Numbered from the stretch's first letter, positions 1 through 10,600 are shown. The stretch: DNA of 64,000 bases from Pantoea sp050157905 (GCF_050157905.1 NZ_JBKIWZ010000001.1:3348001-3412000), one strand, 5' to 3'. Numbers and translations are program-made. The notes: generated from the sequence alone by a model not told the origin.

Positions 1-172
1 TGATGAAAGTGTGGGTGAGGCCAATGCGTCCCAGCAGTCAGTTTATGATTTCAGCCCTGCGTCGGCAGCCGCATTTGATATTGAACTGATCGCTAAACGT
101 GTCAGCAACATTCTGAACATTACCGTAGGTAATGGCGAAGTGCAGGCTTCCATCCGCACAAACCACTATTAA
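1..172 (+). CDS. C-terminal end of an unidentified protein, upstream of bcsA
   Basis: An open frame enters from the left edge and stops with TAA at 170-172, giving 56 residues that end in SIRTNHY. The piece is soluble-looking, without membrane segments or cysteines. It lies 49 bp upstream of bcsA on the same strand, so it is probably the preceding gene of the first cellulose operon. BcsD-type operons often carry small accessory genes (bcsO, bcsP, bcsQ) before bcsA. This tail does not look like the end of BcsQ, and I do not recognise it otherwise. Function is therefore left open. Confidence 0.55.
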   Translation, partial: DESVGEANASQQSVYDFSPASAAAFDIELIAKRVSNILNITVGNGEVQASIRTNHY

Positions 173-221
173 CCAGCTTCGGCCAGGTGACTGACTTATA
201 CAGCTCTTCTCAGGGTGAATT

Positions 222-2333
222 ATGAGTAAAATCGGGTTTTACCTGCTGCTGCTGGTGCTTGCACCCGTTGCTGCGGTGATCATCATTACGCCAATGGACA
301 GTCAGAAACAGTATATTTTTGGCCTGATTAGTATCGGCATGATGTTTTTATTAGGGTTCAGCAAAAGCCGCAAAATAACGGTGGTGATGGTCATTCTTTC
401 TGCCTTAATGTCCAGCCGTTATATCTGGTGGCGCACGACGGAGACGCTGCATTTTAATTCCGAGATTGAAGCACTTCTCGGGATCGGCTTATATCTGGCG
501 GAACTTTATGTCTGGCTGATCTTAATTCTTGGCTTCCTGCAGACCACCTGGCCATTAAAACGCACCATCGAACCTTTACCCGATGACACCACGCTGTGGC
601 CGACGGTCGATATTTATGTCCCCTCCTATAATGAAAGTCTGGATGTGGTGCGCGACACCGTGCTGGCGGCGCAGTGTATTGATTATCCGCGTGACAAACT
701 GAAAGTGTATCTGCTGGATGATGGCAAGCGCAGCGAATTTGCCCGCTTCGCGGCGGATGTCGGCGTCGGCTATATCACCCGCGACGACAATAAACACGCC
801 AAAGCCGGTAACCTCAACCATGCGATGACGATCACCAAAGGTGAGCTGATCTGCATCTTTGACTGCGACCACGTCGCGACCCGTACCTTCCTTCAGGCGA
901 CGGTCGGGCCATTCCTGAAAGATCCAAAGCTGGCGCTGCTGCAGACACCGCACTACTTCTATTCACCCGATCCCTTTGAGCGCAATCTGCGCGCGGCGCG
1001 CAGCATTCCGAATGAGGGTGCACTCTTTTATGGCCCGGTGCAGCAGGGGAATGACAACTGGAACGCGACCTTCTTCTGCGGCTCCTGTGCGGTTATCCGC
1101 CGTTCGGCGCTGGAAGAGATTGGTGGCTTTGCGGTCGAAACCGTTACCGAAGATGCTCACACCGCGCTGAAAATGCAGCGACTGGGCTGGGGCTCCGCCT
1201 TTTTATCGATCCCGCTGGCGGCCGGTCTGGCGACCGAGCGCCTCGGCCTGCATATCATCCAGCGTACCCGCTGGGCGCGCGGCATGACGCAGATTTTCCG
1301 TGTCGATAATCCGCTGTTTGGCCGTGGCCTGAAGTGGCAGCAGCGTCTCTGCTATCTCAACGCCATGCTGCACTTCCAGTTCGGCCTGCCACGCGTGGCC
1401 TTCCTGACGGCGCCGCTGGCTTACCTGCTGTTTAACCTGAACATTATTCACTCTTCGGCGTCGCTGATCTTTGCCTATGTGCTGCCGCACCTGGTCATGT
1501 CGCTCTACGTAAACTCCCGCATGAATGGCCGTTTCCGTTACACCTTCTGGGGTGAGATTTATGAGACGGTGATGTGCTTCCATCTGGTGATCCCGACCCT
1601 GCTGACCCTGCTGTCGCCGAAGCATGGCAAGTTCAACGTGACCGATAAAGGCGGCGTGCTGGACCAGGGCTTCTTTGACTTCCACATCGTGCGTCCGCAC
1701 GTGATTGTGGCGCTGCTGCTGGGTATCGGGATCGTGGCGGGCATCGTTCGTGCCACGATGCATGACTATTTTGGCGTCGATCCTTACGTTATTGCGCTCA
1801 ACGTTGGCTGGGCGATCTTCAGCCTGATTATTCTTATGGCGGCCATTGCCGTCGCCCGCGAAACCAGGCAGGTGCGCAAAACCATCCGTGTGGAGGTGCA
1901 GATCCCAGCGATTATCCACTACGCCAGCGGCATCTCATCACGCACCCAGACCAGTAACCTGTCGATGGGGGGGGCGCAGCTTGATGCGCCGGACGGCCGC
2001 CACGCGTCGGACGAGATTGAAGAGATCGATCTGCTGCTGAAATCCGGTGCGATCACCATTCCGGTCAGCAAGATTTCCGGCGATCGCGAGAGCATCCGCC
2101 TGCGCTTCGAGGCGATGCCGCTGGCGCGCCGTCGCGAGCTGGTGCGGGTCGTGCTGGCGCGCGCCGATGCCTGGATCCAGCCGGAGTATAAGCAGGATAA
2201 CCCGCTGATTTCGCTGGGCACAATTATTCGTACCGTATTTGAGCTGTTCTGGCTGACCTGGAAGGGCCGCCACGATAAACGTAAAAAAGTCGACCCGGTT
2301 GCCGCGGCGGCGAAAGAGGATGGCGCGGCATGA
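222..2333 (+). CDS. bcsA: Cellulose synthase catalytic subunit BcsA, first copy
   Basis: Inner-membrane family 2 glycosyltransferase that polymerises UDP-glucose into beta-1,4-glucan and extrudes it. The protein has 703 residues. All catalytic motifs are visible: DDG at 166-168, DCD at 214-216, TED at 309-311 and QRTRW at 347-351. The C-terminal PilZ domain keeps the c-di-GMP signature, R552-xxx-R556 and N579-x-S-xx-G584, so allosteric activation is expected. Hydrophobic segments lie before the catalytic domain (about 5-110) and after it (about 395-540). It lacks the ~150-residue N-terminal extension of the E. coli-type enzyme encoded at 15130-17712, which fits the shorter BcsD-associated type. 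ATG has a GGGTGA-like ribosome site. Its end overlaps bcsB by 4 bp (ATGA). Confidence 0.97.
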   Translation: MSKIGFYLLLLVLAPVAAVIIITPMDSQKQYIFGLISIGMMFLLGFSKSRKITVVMVILSALMSSRYIWWRTTETLHFNSEIEALLGIGLYLAELYVWLILILGFLQTTWPLKRTIEPLPDDTTLWPTVDIYVPSYNESLDVVRDTVLAAQCIDYPRDKLKVYLLDDGKRSEFARFAADVGVGYITRDDNKHAKAGNLNHAMTITKGELICIFDCDHVATRTFLQATVGPFLKDPKLALLQTPHYFYSPDPFERNLRAARSIPNEGALFYGPVQQGNDNWNATFFCGSCAVIRRSALEEIGGFAVETVTEDAHTALKMQRLGWGSAFLSIPLAAGLATERLGLHIIQRTRWARGMTQIFRVDNPLFGRGLKWQQRLCYLNAMLHFQFGLPRVAFLTAPLAYLLFNLNIIHSSASLIFAYVLPHLVMSLYVNSRMNGRFRYTFWGEIYETVMCFHLVIPTLLTLLSPKHGKFNVTDKGGVLDQGFFDFHIVRPHVIVALLLGIGIVAGIVRATMHDYFGVDPYVIALNVGWAIFSLIILMAAIAVARETRQVRKTIRVEVQIPAIIHYASGISSRTQTSNLSMGGAQLDAPDGRHASDEIEEIDLLLKSGAITIPVSKISGDRESIRLRFEAMPLARRRELVRVVLARADAWIQPEYKQDNPLISLGTIIRTVFELFWLTWKGRHDKRKKVDPVAAAAKEDGAA

Positions 2334-5320
2334 AGATCCTGACGCAAACGTTGCTGGCCAGTTCGCTAAGCGCCGCGTTATGGCTGACGCCTGCGGTCGC
2401 GGAGACGCCGGTTGCCGGTGAGAGCAGCAGCGCCGCACCGGTAAACAGCCCGGCCCCGACGGTCGCGGACAGCGCGTCCGCAGCGCATGCTGACAGTGCG
2501 ACCGCCAGCGTGCCGGTCAACAGTGCAGCACCGCTGCCATCCGGGGCCGCTGTCAGCGCGCCCGCAGAAAATCCGGCTGCAGCCAGCGGCGCGGCGTCTG
2601 CATCGCCCGCGGTAACGCCGGTTAACAGTGCGGCCACACCGGCTGCGGATGCCGCTGTCAGCGCGCCCGCAGAAAATCCGGCCCCAGCCAGCGGCGCGGC
2701 GTCTGCATCGCCTGCGGTGACGCCGGTTAACACGGAGGCCACACCGGCTGCGGATTCAGCGCAGGCCGCGCCGCCGGTCAGCAGTGGCGAGACGGCCGCA
2801 TCATCACTCTCTTCAGCAGCCCAGGCTGCACAGGCTACGGAATCTGTCCCGGCTTCAGGGCCGCAGAATGTGGCGGCGGAGACCACGCCCGCACCGGCAA
2901 ATCCAGCCTATGCCCCGGCAGGTGAGGCGACATCCGCGCCACAGACCAGCGGAGAGGCGGCGGTTTCGGCCGCTGTGCCAGAGAAGAACAGCGGATCGGT
3001 CACCCAGGACAGCAGTGCGCTGTCCGACGTGCCGCCGCCGCAGGGACTGAGCGGTGCCGATCCGGCGCTTGCGGCCGCCGCCAGCGCGGTGCCTTATGCG
3101 CCAGGCCAGACCACCGCACCCGTGGCCGTGCCGCAGCCGGTTATCGCGGCGGCGATCAATCAGCCCATCAGCAGCACCATCTCGGTGGCCCAGATGGGCC
3201 AGACGCGCGGCATCACCCTGACCGGCGGTCAGCTACAGTCGGGTATCACCTTTACCCTGCCCAGCGACGAAGTCATTACCAATGCGCGGCTGAATCTGAC
3301 GCTGCGCGTGTCCGCCGCGCTGGCCGCCCGCAATACGTCGCTGCAGCTGATGCTGAATGGTCAGCCGCTGGGCACGCTGCCACTGGGCGCTACGGACAGC
3401 GACGTCAGCGACTATGAGCTGGATATTCCGGCGGCGATGGTGGTGTCGGCTAATAACCTCAATTTCAAAATCAACGATGCGGACAAGCTGCTGTGCGAAA
3501 AAGAGAGTGCCCGGCAGTATCAGGTCACGATTCTGCCAAAGACCGCGCTGCACCTTGAGGGGCAGCAGCTAAATATCGGCACCAGCCTGCGCAATTTCCC
3601 GCGTCCCTTCCTGGATCCGCAGCGGATGACGGCCTCCGTGGTGACGATGGGGTTCGCCCGTCAGGTTTCACCGGACGCGGTCAGCGCAGCGGCTCTGGTC
3701 GCCTCCTGGCTCGGCATTCAGAGTGACTATCGCGGCATCCGTTTCCCGGTGGTGCGCGGCGAACTGCCGGACAACAACGGCATCCTGTTTGGTCACCCTG
3801 GCGATCGTATCGGCACCCTGACGCTTCCGGCCAGTAACGGCCCGATGCTGCAGCTGGTCGATAACCCCAACAATCCGGTTTACAAGCTCTTGCTGGTTGT
3901 GGGCAACAACGACGATCAGCTACGTCAGGCGGCCAACCGGCTGACGACACAGCCGCTCAACACCGATGAGAGCCAGCTGCAGGTTTCCCCGCAAACCCTC
4001 GCAAACCGTAAGCCGTACGATGCGCCGCGCTGGATCAATACCGACCGCCCGGTGCGCCTGAGCGAGCTGCTGCGCAAAGATCAGAACCTGACCAGCAGCG
4101 GCATCTGGCATGATGCGCTGCGCGTGAACTTCCGCGCCGCGCCGGACCTGTTCCTGTGGGATGGCAACACGGTGCCGGTTAATCTGCACTACCGTTTCCC
4201 CTCTGAAAGCTGGATCGACGAGGATAATTCGTTCCTGAACGTCATGCTGAACGGCACCTTCCTGCGCAACCTGACGGTGAACAAGGTCGGCCTGCTGGAG
4301 AGCGCCTGGCATCGGCTGGGCGGGGATGCGCGTCAGGAGCAGTATCAGCTCAATCTCGAACCCTATCTGATCTATGGCGACAACCAGCTGGCGCTCTACT
4401 TCAATATTAAACCGCGGGCTGATGCGCCCTGCGGCGTGCTGCTGAATAACAACATCAAGAGCCGGATTGAAGAGGATTCATGGATCGATCTGAGCCATAC
4501 GCGTCACTTCAGCATGCTGCCAAACCTCTCCTACTTTGTGGGGGCGTCGTTCCCGTTCTCGCGGCTGGCCGACTTTGGCCAGACCACGCTGCTGCTGCCG
4601 GAAACGCCCAGTGATGCGGAGCTGTCCACCCTGCTGGACCTGGCCGCGCGGGCGGGCAACGCTACCGGCGTCGCACTGACGCAGAATCAGGTGCTGTTTG
4701 GTCTGCCCGCTGGCGGTACCCATCTGGCGCGCCTGGCGCAGAGCGATCTGCTGGCGGTCAGCACCACCGGCAACAGTGCCTTTAATCAGGCGATGCTGGC
4801 GGCGTCACCTTACGACGCCACGGGCAACACTTTCGGCGTGAAAGAGCCTGACGCACTGGAAAAAGTGCGTGGCTGGCTGACCGGCGACTGGAGTCGTCAG
4901 CAGCTGGATGCTGACCGTTACTTCTCCTCCAATGAAGCGTGGCGCGGCTTCCTCAGCTACCGCTCACCGTGGAATCGCGACCGGCTGGTGGTGATGACGG
5001 TAGCGACCAGCGACGAACAGCTGCTGCGTCTGCATAACGATTTGAGTTCCGCGCAGATCAACGCCGCGGTGCGTGGCGATACGGCGATCATCACCGATGA
5101 AAACGGCATTCGCAGTTTCCGTGTCGGCGCGCAGTTCCCTAGCGGCGAGATGCCCTGGTACATGATGGTGGTGTGGTATGCCAACCAGCACTCTGTGCTG
5201 CTGGCACTGGCGGCGATGCTGGTTTCTGCCCTGGTGGGCAGTGCCGCCTGGGTGATGCTGAAGCGACATGCGTGGCGGCGTCTGAACCCCGGCCAGAACC
5301 GTGATTCCGGCAGGAAGTAA
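2330..5320 (+). CDS. bcsB: Cellulose synthase regulatory subunit BcsB, first copy, with long Ala/Pro-rich insert
   Basis: Periplasmic, membrane-anchored partner of BcsA that guides the glucan across the periplasm. The 996 residues comprise a signal peptide (about 1-24, ending AVA), an Ala/Pro/Ser-rich low-complexity stretch (about 25-275), the paired carbohydrate-binding/flavodoxin-like BcsB body, and one C-terminal transmembrane helix near 960-980 followed by a basic tail. E. coli BcsB is about 780 residues, so the extra length is almost entirely the low-complexity stretch, which contains a tandem repeat. The body looks intact and has motifs shared with the second BcsB, such as NxGFPFSRLADxxQT-type sequence. 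Start overlaps bcsA by ATGA; bcsC follows after 11 bp. How the insert functions is unknown; it could be a flexible periplasmic linker. Confidence 0.95.
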   Translation: MKILTQTLLASSLSAALWLTPAVAETPVAGESSSAAPVNSPAPTVADSASAAHADSATASVPVNSAAPLPSGAAVSAPAENPAAASGAASASPAVTPVNSAATPAADAAVSAPAENPAPASGAASASPAVTPVNTEATPAADSAQAAPPVSSGETAASSLSSAAQAAQATESVPASGPQNVAAETTPAPANPAYAPAGEATSAPQTSGEAAVSAAVPEKNSGSVTQDSSALSDVPPPQGLSGADPALAAAASAVPYAPGQTTAPVAVPQPVIAAAINQPISSTISVAQMGQTRGITLTGGQLQSGITFTLPSDEVITNARLNLTLRVSAALAARNTSLQLMLNGQPLGTLPLGATDSDVSDYELDIPAAMVVSANNLNFKINDADKLLCEKESARQYQVTILPKTALHLEGQQLNIGTSLRNFPRPFLDPQRMTASVVTMGFARQVSPDAVSAAALVASWLGIQSDYRGIRFPVVRGELPDNNGILFGHPGDRIGTLTLPASNGPMLQLVDNPNNPVYKLLLVVGNNDDQLRQAANRLTTQPLNTDESQLQVSPQTLANRKPYDAPRWINTDRPVRLSELLRKDQNLTSSGIWHDALRVNFRAAPDLFLWDGNTVPVNLHYRFPSESWIDEDNSFLNVMLNGTFLRNLTVNKVGLLESAWHRLGGDARQEQYQLNLEPYLIYGDNQLALYFNIKPRADAPCGVLLNNNIKSRIEEDSWIDLSHTRHFSMLPNLSYFVGASFPFSRLADFGQTTLLLPETPSDAELSTLLDLAARAGNATGVALTQNQVLFGLPAGGTHLARLAQSDLLAVSTTGNSAFNQAMLAASPYDATGNTFGVKEPDALEKVRGWLTGDWSRQQLDADRYFSSNEAWRGFLSYRSPWNRDRLVVMTVATSDEQLLRLHNDLSSAQINAAVRGDTAIITDENGIRSFRVGAQFPSGEMPWYMMVVWYANQHSVLLALAAMLVSALVGSAAWVMLKRHAWRRLNPGQNRDSGRK
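2549..2755 (+). repeat. 105-bp in-frame tandem repeat inside bcsB
   Basis: Two consecutive near-identical 105-bp units (2549-2653 and 2654-2755, the second slightly shorter at the edge of similarity) encode about 35 residues each, rich in Ala, Pro and Ser and beginning AVSAPAENP. Because the period is a multiple of three, copy number can change without breaking the frame. Confidence 0.85.
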
Positions 5321-5331
5321 GGATAATAACA

Positions 5332-8300
5332 ATGAAAAATAATCTGTTAAGTGCCGGTATTCGCCATGCGCTGCTGCTGGGCAGCACGCTGGCCCTGTCT
5401 CCGCCGCTGCTGGCGGCGGAAAGCACCAATCCGGCCTTGCAGGCGCTGTTTGATCAGGCGTCTTACTGGCATCAGAAAGCACACGACGATCTGGCGAAGG
5501 CCTCGCTGCAGAAAGTACTGATGGTGGAGCCGGGCAACACGCAGGCGCTCTATCTGCTGGCGCTCTACTCACAGCAGGGCGGCGACAATGCGGCAGCGGC
5601 ACAGTATCGCGCCCGTCTGAGCCAGGTTTCCCCCAGTGATCCGCATCTCAGCGAGCTGGATAACGCGCGCCAGCTGCAGACCATTCCACAGGCGCAGCTT
5701 TCGCTGGCGCGGCAGCAGGCACGCAGCGGCAACATCCCGGCAGCGTTGCAGACCTGGCGCAACACCTTCAGCGGCAATGAGCCGCCCGCCAGCGTGGCGG
5801 CAGAATATTATCTGACCATGGCGGGTGACCGTACACTGCTGCCGCAGGCGGTTGAGGCGCTGCGACAGTTTGCGGCTCAGCATCCGCAGGATACCGGGGC
5901 GCAGCTGGCACTGGGTAAGGCGCTGACCTATCAGGAGTCGACCCGCCGCCAGGGCATTGAGGTGCTGAGTTCGCTGGCGAGCGGCAATCAGGATGCCGAC
6001 CGCTCGCTGCGGCAGGCGCTGCTGTGGCTCGGCCCGCAGCCGTCCGATGCGGCGCTCTACCAGACCTGGCAGCAGCGTCATCCGCAGGATTCTGCCGTTA
6101 TTGACTACTACCGTAAAAACGTTGGCGGCGCCGAGAAAGGCGCGGGCTTCAGCGCGCTGAACAGCGGTGATGTCGGTGGAGCGCAGGCCAGTTTTGAAAA
6201 AGTGCTGGGGGCCAACCCCGAGGATGCGGATGCGTTAGCGGGCATGGGCTATGTCGCTCAGCGCGCCGGACGCTATCAGGAGGCGGCGGACTATCTGCAG
6301 CGCGCGGCACAGCTCGGCGGTGAGCAGGGTTCGTCGCGTCAGCAGCAGGCTGATGATGCCCGCTTCTATGCGCAGCTGGCGAGTGCTCAGCAGGCGCTGA
6401 AAAGCGGCGACAGCGCCCGGGCGCTGACGTTAAGCGAACCGCTGATTCAGGCGGAAGGCGAAAAGGGCGTAGCCGCCAGGCTGTTCCGCGCTGACGTGCT
6501 GCGACGCGCCAGTCAGCCTGCGCAGGCGGAGGAGCTCTATCGCACCATTCTGCAAAGCGATGCGGATAACCGCAGTGCGAAAGAGGGGCTGTTCTACGTG
6601 CTGCGTCAGCAGAACCGCACGGCAGAGGCCAATACCCTGCTGGGTGCCCTGCCGGAGAGCGTCCGTCAGAGCGTCACACCGCGCGCCAGTGAAGCCGATG
6701 CGCTGCGTCAGCAGGCGAAGCGTCAGCTGGCGGACGGTAACAGCACGGCGGCGATCACGACGCTGCAGCAGGGCGTTCAGCGCTATCCCTCCGATGGCTG
6801 GCTGCGGCTCGATCTGGCACGGCTCTACCGTCAGCAGGGCGACACGTTGCTGGCGGCCAATGTCATGCAGCCTGTGATGCGCAGCGGGGCCAGCACCAGC
6901 GAACTGTATGCAGGCGCACTGAACGCCAGTGAAAGCGGCGGCTGGCAGCAGGCCAGCGCGCTGCTGGCGCGGATCCCTGCGTCGTCGCAGACAGCGGCGA
7001 TGCGCGAGCTGGCGCAGCGGGTGAATTTCAATCTGCAGATGAGCACCGCCGATCAGTACCTGGCGCAGGGCGCTACGGCAGCGGCGGCCAATACCCTGAA
7101 AGCGCTGACGACCACGCCACCCGCCAATCCGGTGGATGCCGGTAATCTGGCGCAGAAACTGGCGCAGGCGGGCGATCTCACCAGCGCCGTCTCGGTGGTA
7201 CGCACCAACCTGCAGCGTGGCGTGCAGGGCAATGCGGGCGACTATGCTGCGCAGATGGCGGTGCTGAATCAGGCCGGACTCGGCAGCGAAGCGCAGCGCT
7301 TCCTCAGCAATCCGGCGCTGCAGGCGCGCAGTACGCCGACGCAGCTGGCGGGTATCCGCAACGGCTATCTGATCAACGAGGTCGATCGCCTGCGGCAGCA
7401 GCGGCAATACGCGGCGGCCTACGACAAGCTGATCGGCGCGCTGCAGCAGGATCCGCAGAATCGTGACCTGATGTTTGCCATGGCCCGGCTTTATCAGGAC
7501 GGCAAAATGAACCGTGATGCGGGCGTGGTGTATGACTACCTGATGACGCAGGATACGCCGACCCAGGATGCGCGCGTCGGGGCCATTAACGTCGCGCTGG
7601 CGCAGAACAACGTGCCGCGTGCCAATGCGCTGACTCGTGGACTGAACAACACGACCCGGTCGCCGGATCGCCTGCTGCTGCTGGCGCGGGTGGCGGAAGC
7701 CAACGGTGAACATTCGCAGGCGATGGCGTATCTGCGTTCGGCGCGCGGCCAGCTGATTGGCCTGCAGGGCGCGCAGCCCGACAGCGTGCCGACGGTCGGC
7801 GGACTGGCGCTGGCGGACAATCCGTTTATTGACCGTCACACCTCGCCGGTGGGACGTTCACCTTCGGCTTATGGCACCGTTCTGCCGTGGCAGGCAGCAC
7901 CAGCGGAGGCGGCGCCTGACGGCGAACCGGTCGCAGGCGGCGAAATCGTCGCACAGCGCACGCAGATCCTGCACGATGTCGACACCATGATGGACGCGCT
8001 GCAGGAAAAAACCGCCACCTGGAGCCAGGGCATGGTGCAGGTACGCGGACGTGATGGCGAGTCGGGCCTGAGCAAGCTTACCGAAGCTAAAGCCCCGCTG
8101 ACCTTCTCGACCGTGCCGTTTGAAAAGTCCCGTCTGGACTTCACCGCCACGCCGGTTTCCCTGACGGCGGGCAGCGGCGCGGCGGATGCCTGGCGTCGTT
8201 TCGGCACCAATGCGCTGACTCAGGGCAGAGTGGTGGCCGCAGGCGGTGCGACGGTGAATGACCTGCCGAACGCCAGCACCGATTCGCAGACCGCCTCTGG

Positions 8301-9134
8301 CGTCGAACTGAACCTGGCGCTGAAGGGCGACAGCTACAAAGTGGATCTCGGCAGTACGCCGCTGGGCCAGGATCTCAGCACCCTGGTGGGCGGCGTACAG
8401 TGGTCACCGAAACTCACCGATTTCCTGACGCTGATCCTGACCGGTGAGCGCCGCGCGATCACCGACAGCCTGCTCTCGTATGTGGGTGCAGAAGATAAAG
8501 CCAGCGGCAAACGCTGGGGACGCGTGACGAAGAACGGGGCGAACGCGCTGCTGAGCTACGACAATGGCGATGCCGGGTTCTATGCCGGTGCGGGCGCTTA
8601 CAGTTACCTGGGTGAGAATGTCGCCAGCAACAATAACCTGCAGGCGACGGCCGGGGCCTATGTCCGCCCGTTCCACTCCGACGACCGCGAGCTGAAAGTG
8701 GGGATGAGTTTGTCGTGGATGGACTTCTCAAAAAACCTCAGCTACTTCAGCTACGGACAGGGGGCTACTTCAGCCCGCAGAACTACGCGTCAGTTTCTTT
8801 CCCGATAGAGTTCTCACGCAAATTTGACGATCTTAAAGTGAACATCGGCGGGGCCGCCGGTTATCAGTCCTACAGTCAGGATAAGAGTGCTTACTTCCCG
8901 GCCGATGGGCGCCTGCAGTCGGAACTGGAATCGCTTGCCGCCAGTGGCAGCGTGAAAGACGCGTACTATTCCGGCGGCAGCAAAAACGGCATCGGTTATA
9001 ACCTGCACGCCGGGGCGGACTATAAGCTCAATAAAGATGTGACGATTGGCGGCCAGCTGGGCTATGACACCTTCGGTGACTACAACGAAAGCAGCGCGCA
9101 GCTCTATGTCCGCTATCTGTTCGGAGAGAAGTAA
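5332..9134 (+). pseudogene. bcsC: Cellulose export porin BcsC, first copy, frameshifted
   Basis: Periplasmic TPR scaffold plus outer-membrane beta-barrel that exports the cellulose chain. Signal peptide about 1-28, TPR-type helical repeats over most of the chain, then the C-terminal BCSC barrel domain. The first frame runs from 5332 to a stop at 8808. The remaining barrel continues in another frame up to 9134. The switch is at the G run 8760-8764: five G are present where six would give the expected YGQGGYFSPQNY. Adding one base makes 3804 bp, a whole number of codons (1267 residues). As written, the product would lose the last ~110 residues of the barrel and add 15 foreign ones, so it should not form a pore. 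A homopolymer error in the assembly is the simplest alternative. Downstream bcsD starts at the original stop (TAATG). Confidence 0.9.
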
Positions 9135-9577
9135 TGAGTGAACATGCAGGGGTATCGCACCCTTATCAGCCGGGCTGGTTCGACCTGGTCAGCGTGCTGA
9201 TCGACGGGATGATCGCCAACGCCGGTCAGCAGGAGGCGGAAGCCTTTCTCTATCAGATGGGAGAATCGCTGGCGACCCGCTATCCTTTGCCACAGGCGCG
9301 CACCGTGCAGGATCTGGAGCGCGAGTGTAATCTGCAGCTGGCACGGTTTAACTGGGGCTTTGTGCAGTTTCAGCCCGAAGAGACGGCGCTGCGGATTGCG
9401 TATCACGCCCTGCCGGCGGGCGACAGCCTCCATTCACCGGCGGACTGGCAGGCCGCCTTTGGGGCGGTGATGGCCGGACTTCTGTCAGGCTGGTTGCAGG
9501 GGCAGGGCGGCAGTCACCGGGTGCCGGTAACGCCTGAACTCAACGACGGCACGACGCTGCACTATCGATATCAATAG
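9134..9577 (+). CDS. bcsD: Cellulose synthase accessory protein BcsD
   Basis: Small periplasmic protein of 147 residues, no signal peptide evident. The family (AxCesD of Komagataeibacter) forms ring-like octamers around the nascent glucan and helps order chains into crystalline fibrils. The sequence has the family pattern of an N-terminal helix with PGWFDLV, a central ARFNWGFV strand region and a C-terminal AAFGAVMAGLL helix. Start overlaps the bcsC stop (TAATG at 9132-9136) and bcsZ begins 8 bp after it. Its presence marks this operon as the BcsD type, distinct from the second operon. Confidence 0.9.
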   Translation: MSEHAGVSHPYQPGWFDLVSVLIDGMIANAGQQEAEAFLYQMGESLATRYPLPQARTVQDLERECNLQLARFNWGFVQFQPEETALRIAYHALPAGDSLHSPADWQAAFGAVMAGLLSGWLQGQGGSHRVPVTPELNDGTTLHYRYQ

Positions 9578-9585
9578 GACGGAAC

Positions 9586-10593
9586 ATGAAACGTAAGCCA
9601 TTCTGGCTGGGCTGGATTTGCACTGTCGTACTGCTGGCCTGCAGCGCTCAGGCAGCGGCCAGCGGCTGGGAGACATTCAAGAGTCGCTTTGTGACTGCGG
9701 AAGGGCGGGTCATTGACACCGCCAATAATAACGTCAGTCACACCGAAGGTCAGGGCTATGGCATGCTGCTGGCGGTCGCCAACAACGATCGGGCCACCTT
9801 TGATCGGCTCTGGCAGTGGACACGCAGCCAGCTGCGTAATCCGCAGACTGAACTGTTCTACTGGCGCTATGTGCCTGGCAGCAACGATCCGGTTGCCGAT
9901 AAAAATAACGCCGCAGATGGCGATGTGCTGTTGGCCTGGGCGCTGCAGCGTGCTGCACAGAAATGGCAGGCGCCCGACTATCAGCAGGCGTCTGACCGCA
10001 TCCAGCGCGCCATCATCAAACTGGATGTTATCCGCTTTGGCGGCCATACCGTGCTGATGCCGGGCGCCCAGGGCTTTAATAAAACCAGCTATGTGGTGCT
10101 CAATCCCTCCTATTTCCTGTTTCAGGCCTGGCGGGAGTTTGGCGAGCGCAGCCATCTTCAGGTCTGGGACTCACTGATTAATGACGGCTTCGATCTGCTG
10201 GGTAAGCTGAGCTTTGGCAAAACGGGTCTGCCGCTGGACTGGGTCGCGCTGAATGCTGATGGCTCGGTGGCACCGGCGGTCGGCTATTCGAATCGCTTCA
10301 GTTATGACGCCATTCGCGTGCCGCTGAATATCTGGTGGTACGATCCACACAGTCTGGCCCTGGTGCCGTTTCAACGCGTCTGGCAGGGTTACAGCCGGAT
10401 GCTGACCCCCGCCTGGTTCGACGTGCTGGCCAATACCCCGGCGCCTTATCACCTTGAGGGGGGACTGCTGGCGGTACGCGATCTGACCCTGAATGAAACC
10501 GGCTATCTCAGCGATCGGCTGGCGGCAGATCAGAACTACTTTTCGGCCAGTCTGCAGCTGCTGACCTGGCAGGCGTTTCAGGAGAAACGCTGA
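9586..10593 (+). CDS. bcsZ: Endo-1,4-beta-glucanase BcsZ (GH8)
   Basis: Periplasmic cellulase that trims or releases misaligned glucan during synthesis. 335 residues, with a signal peptide about 1-25 (ACSAQAAA). The GH8 catalytic acid is Glu54 in HTEGQGYG and the base/second acid is Asp241 in FSYDAIRVP, both intact. It is the last gene of the first operon, 8 bp after bcsD. It appears to be the only bcsZ in the window: the second operon lacks the copy normally found between bcsB and bcsC in E. coli, so this enzyme probably serves both synthases. Confidence 0.96.
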   Translation: MKRKPFWLGWICTVVLLACSAQAAASGWETFKSRFVTAEGRVIDTANNNVSHTEGQGYGMLLAVANNDRATFDRLWQWTRSQLRNPQTELFYWRYVPGSNDPVADKNNAADGDVLLAWALQRAAQKWQAPDYQQASDRIQRAIIKLDVIRFGGHTVLMPGAQGFNKTSYVVLNPSYFLFQAWREFGERSHLQVWDSLINDGFDLLGKLSFGKTGLPLDWVALNADGSVAPAVGYSNRFSYDAIRVPLNIWWYDPHSLALVPFQRVWQGYSRMLTPAWFDVLANTPAPYHLEGGLLAVRDLTLNETGYLSDRLAADQNYFSASLQLLTWQAFQEKR

Positions 10594-10600
10594 TCGCGGC

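Noticed and set aside
1203..1919. Reverse frame of 238 codons inside bcsA
   Set aside because: Antisense to the conserved glycosyltransferase domain, with no recognisable motif.
2549..2755. CRISPR-like repeat
   Set aside because: The units are contiguous, coding and without spacers.
6430..7839. Long reverse-strand frame (469 codons) opposite bcsC
   Set aside because: It lies wholly inside the TPR part of bcsC, is very rich in Arg, Gln and His, and has no ribosome site or known family. It is a product of GC-rich codon bias.
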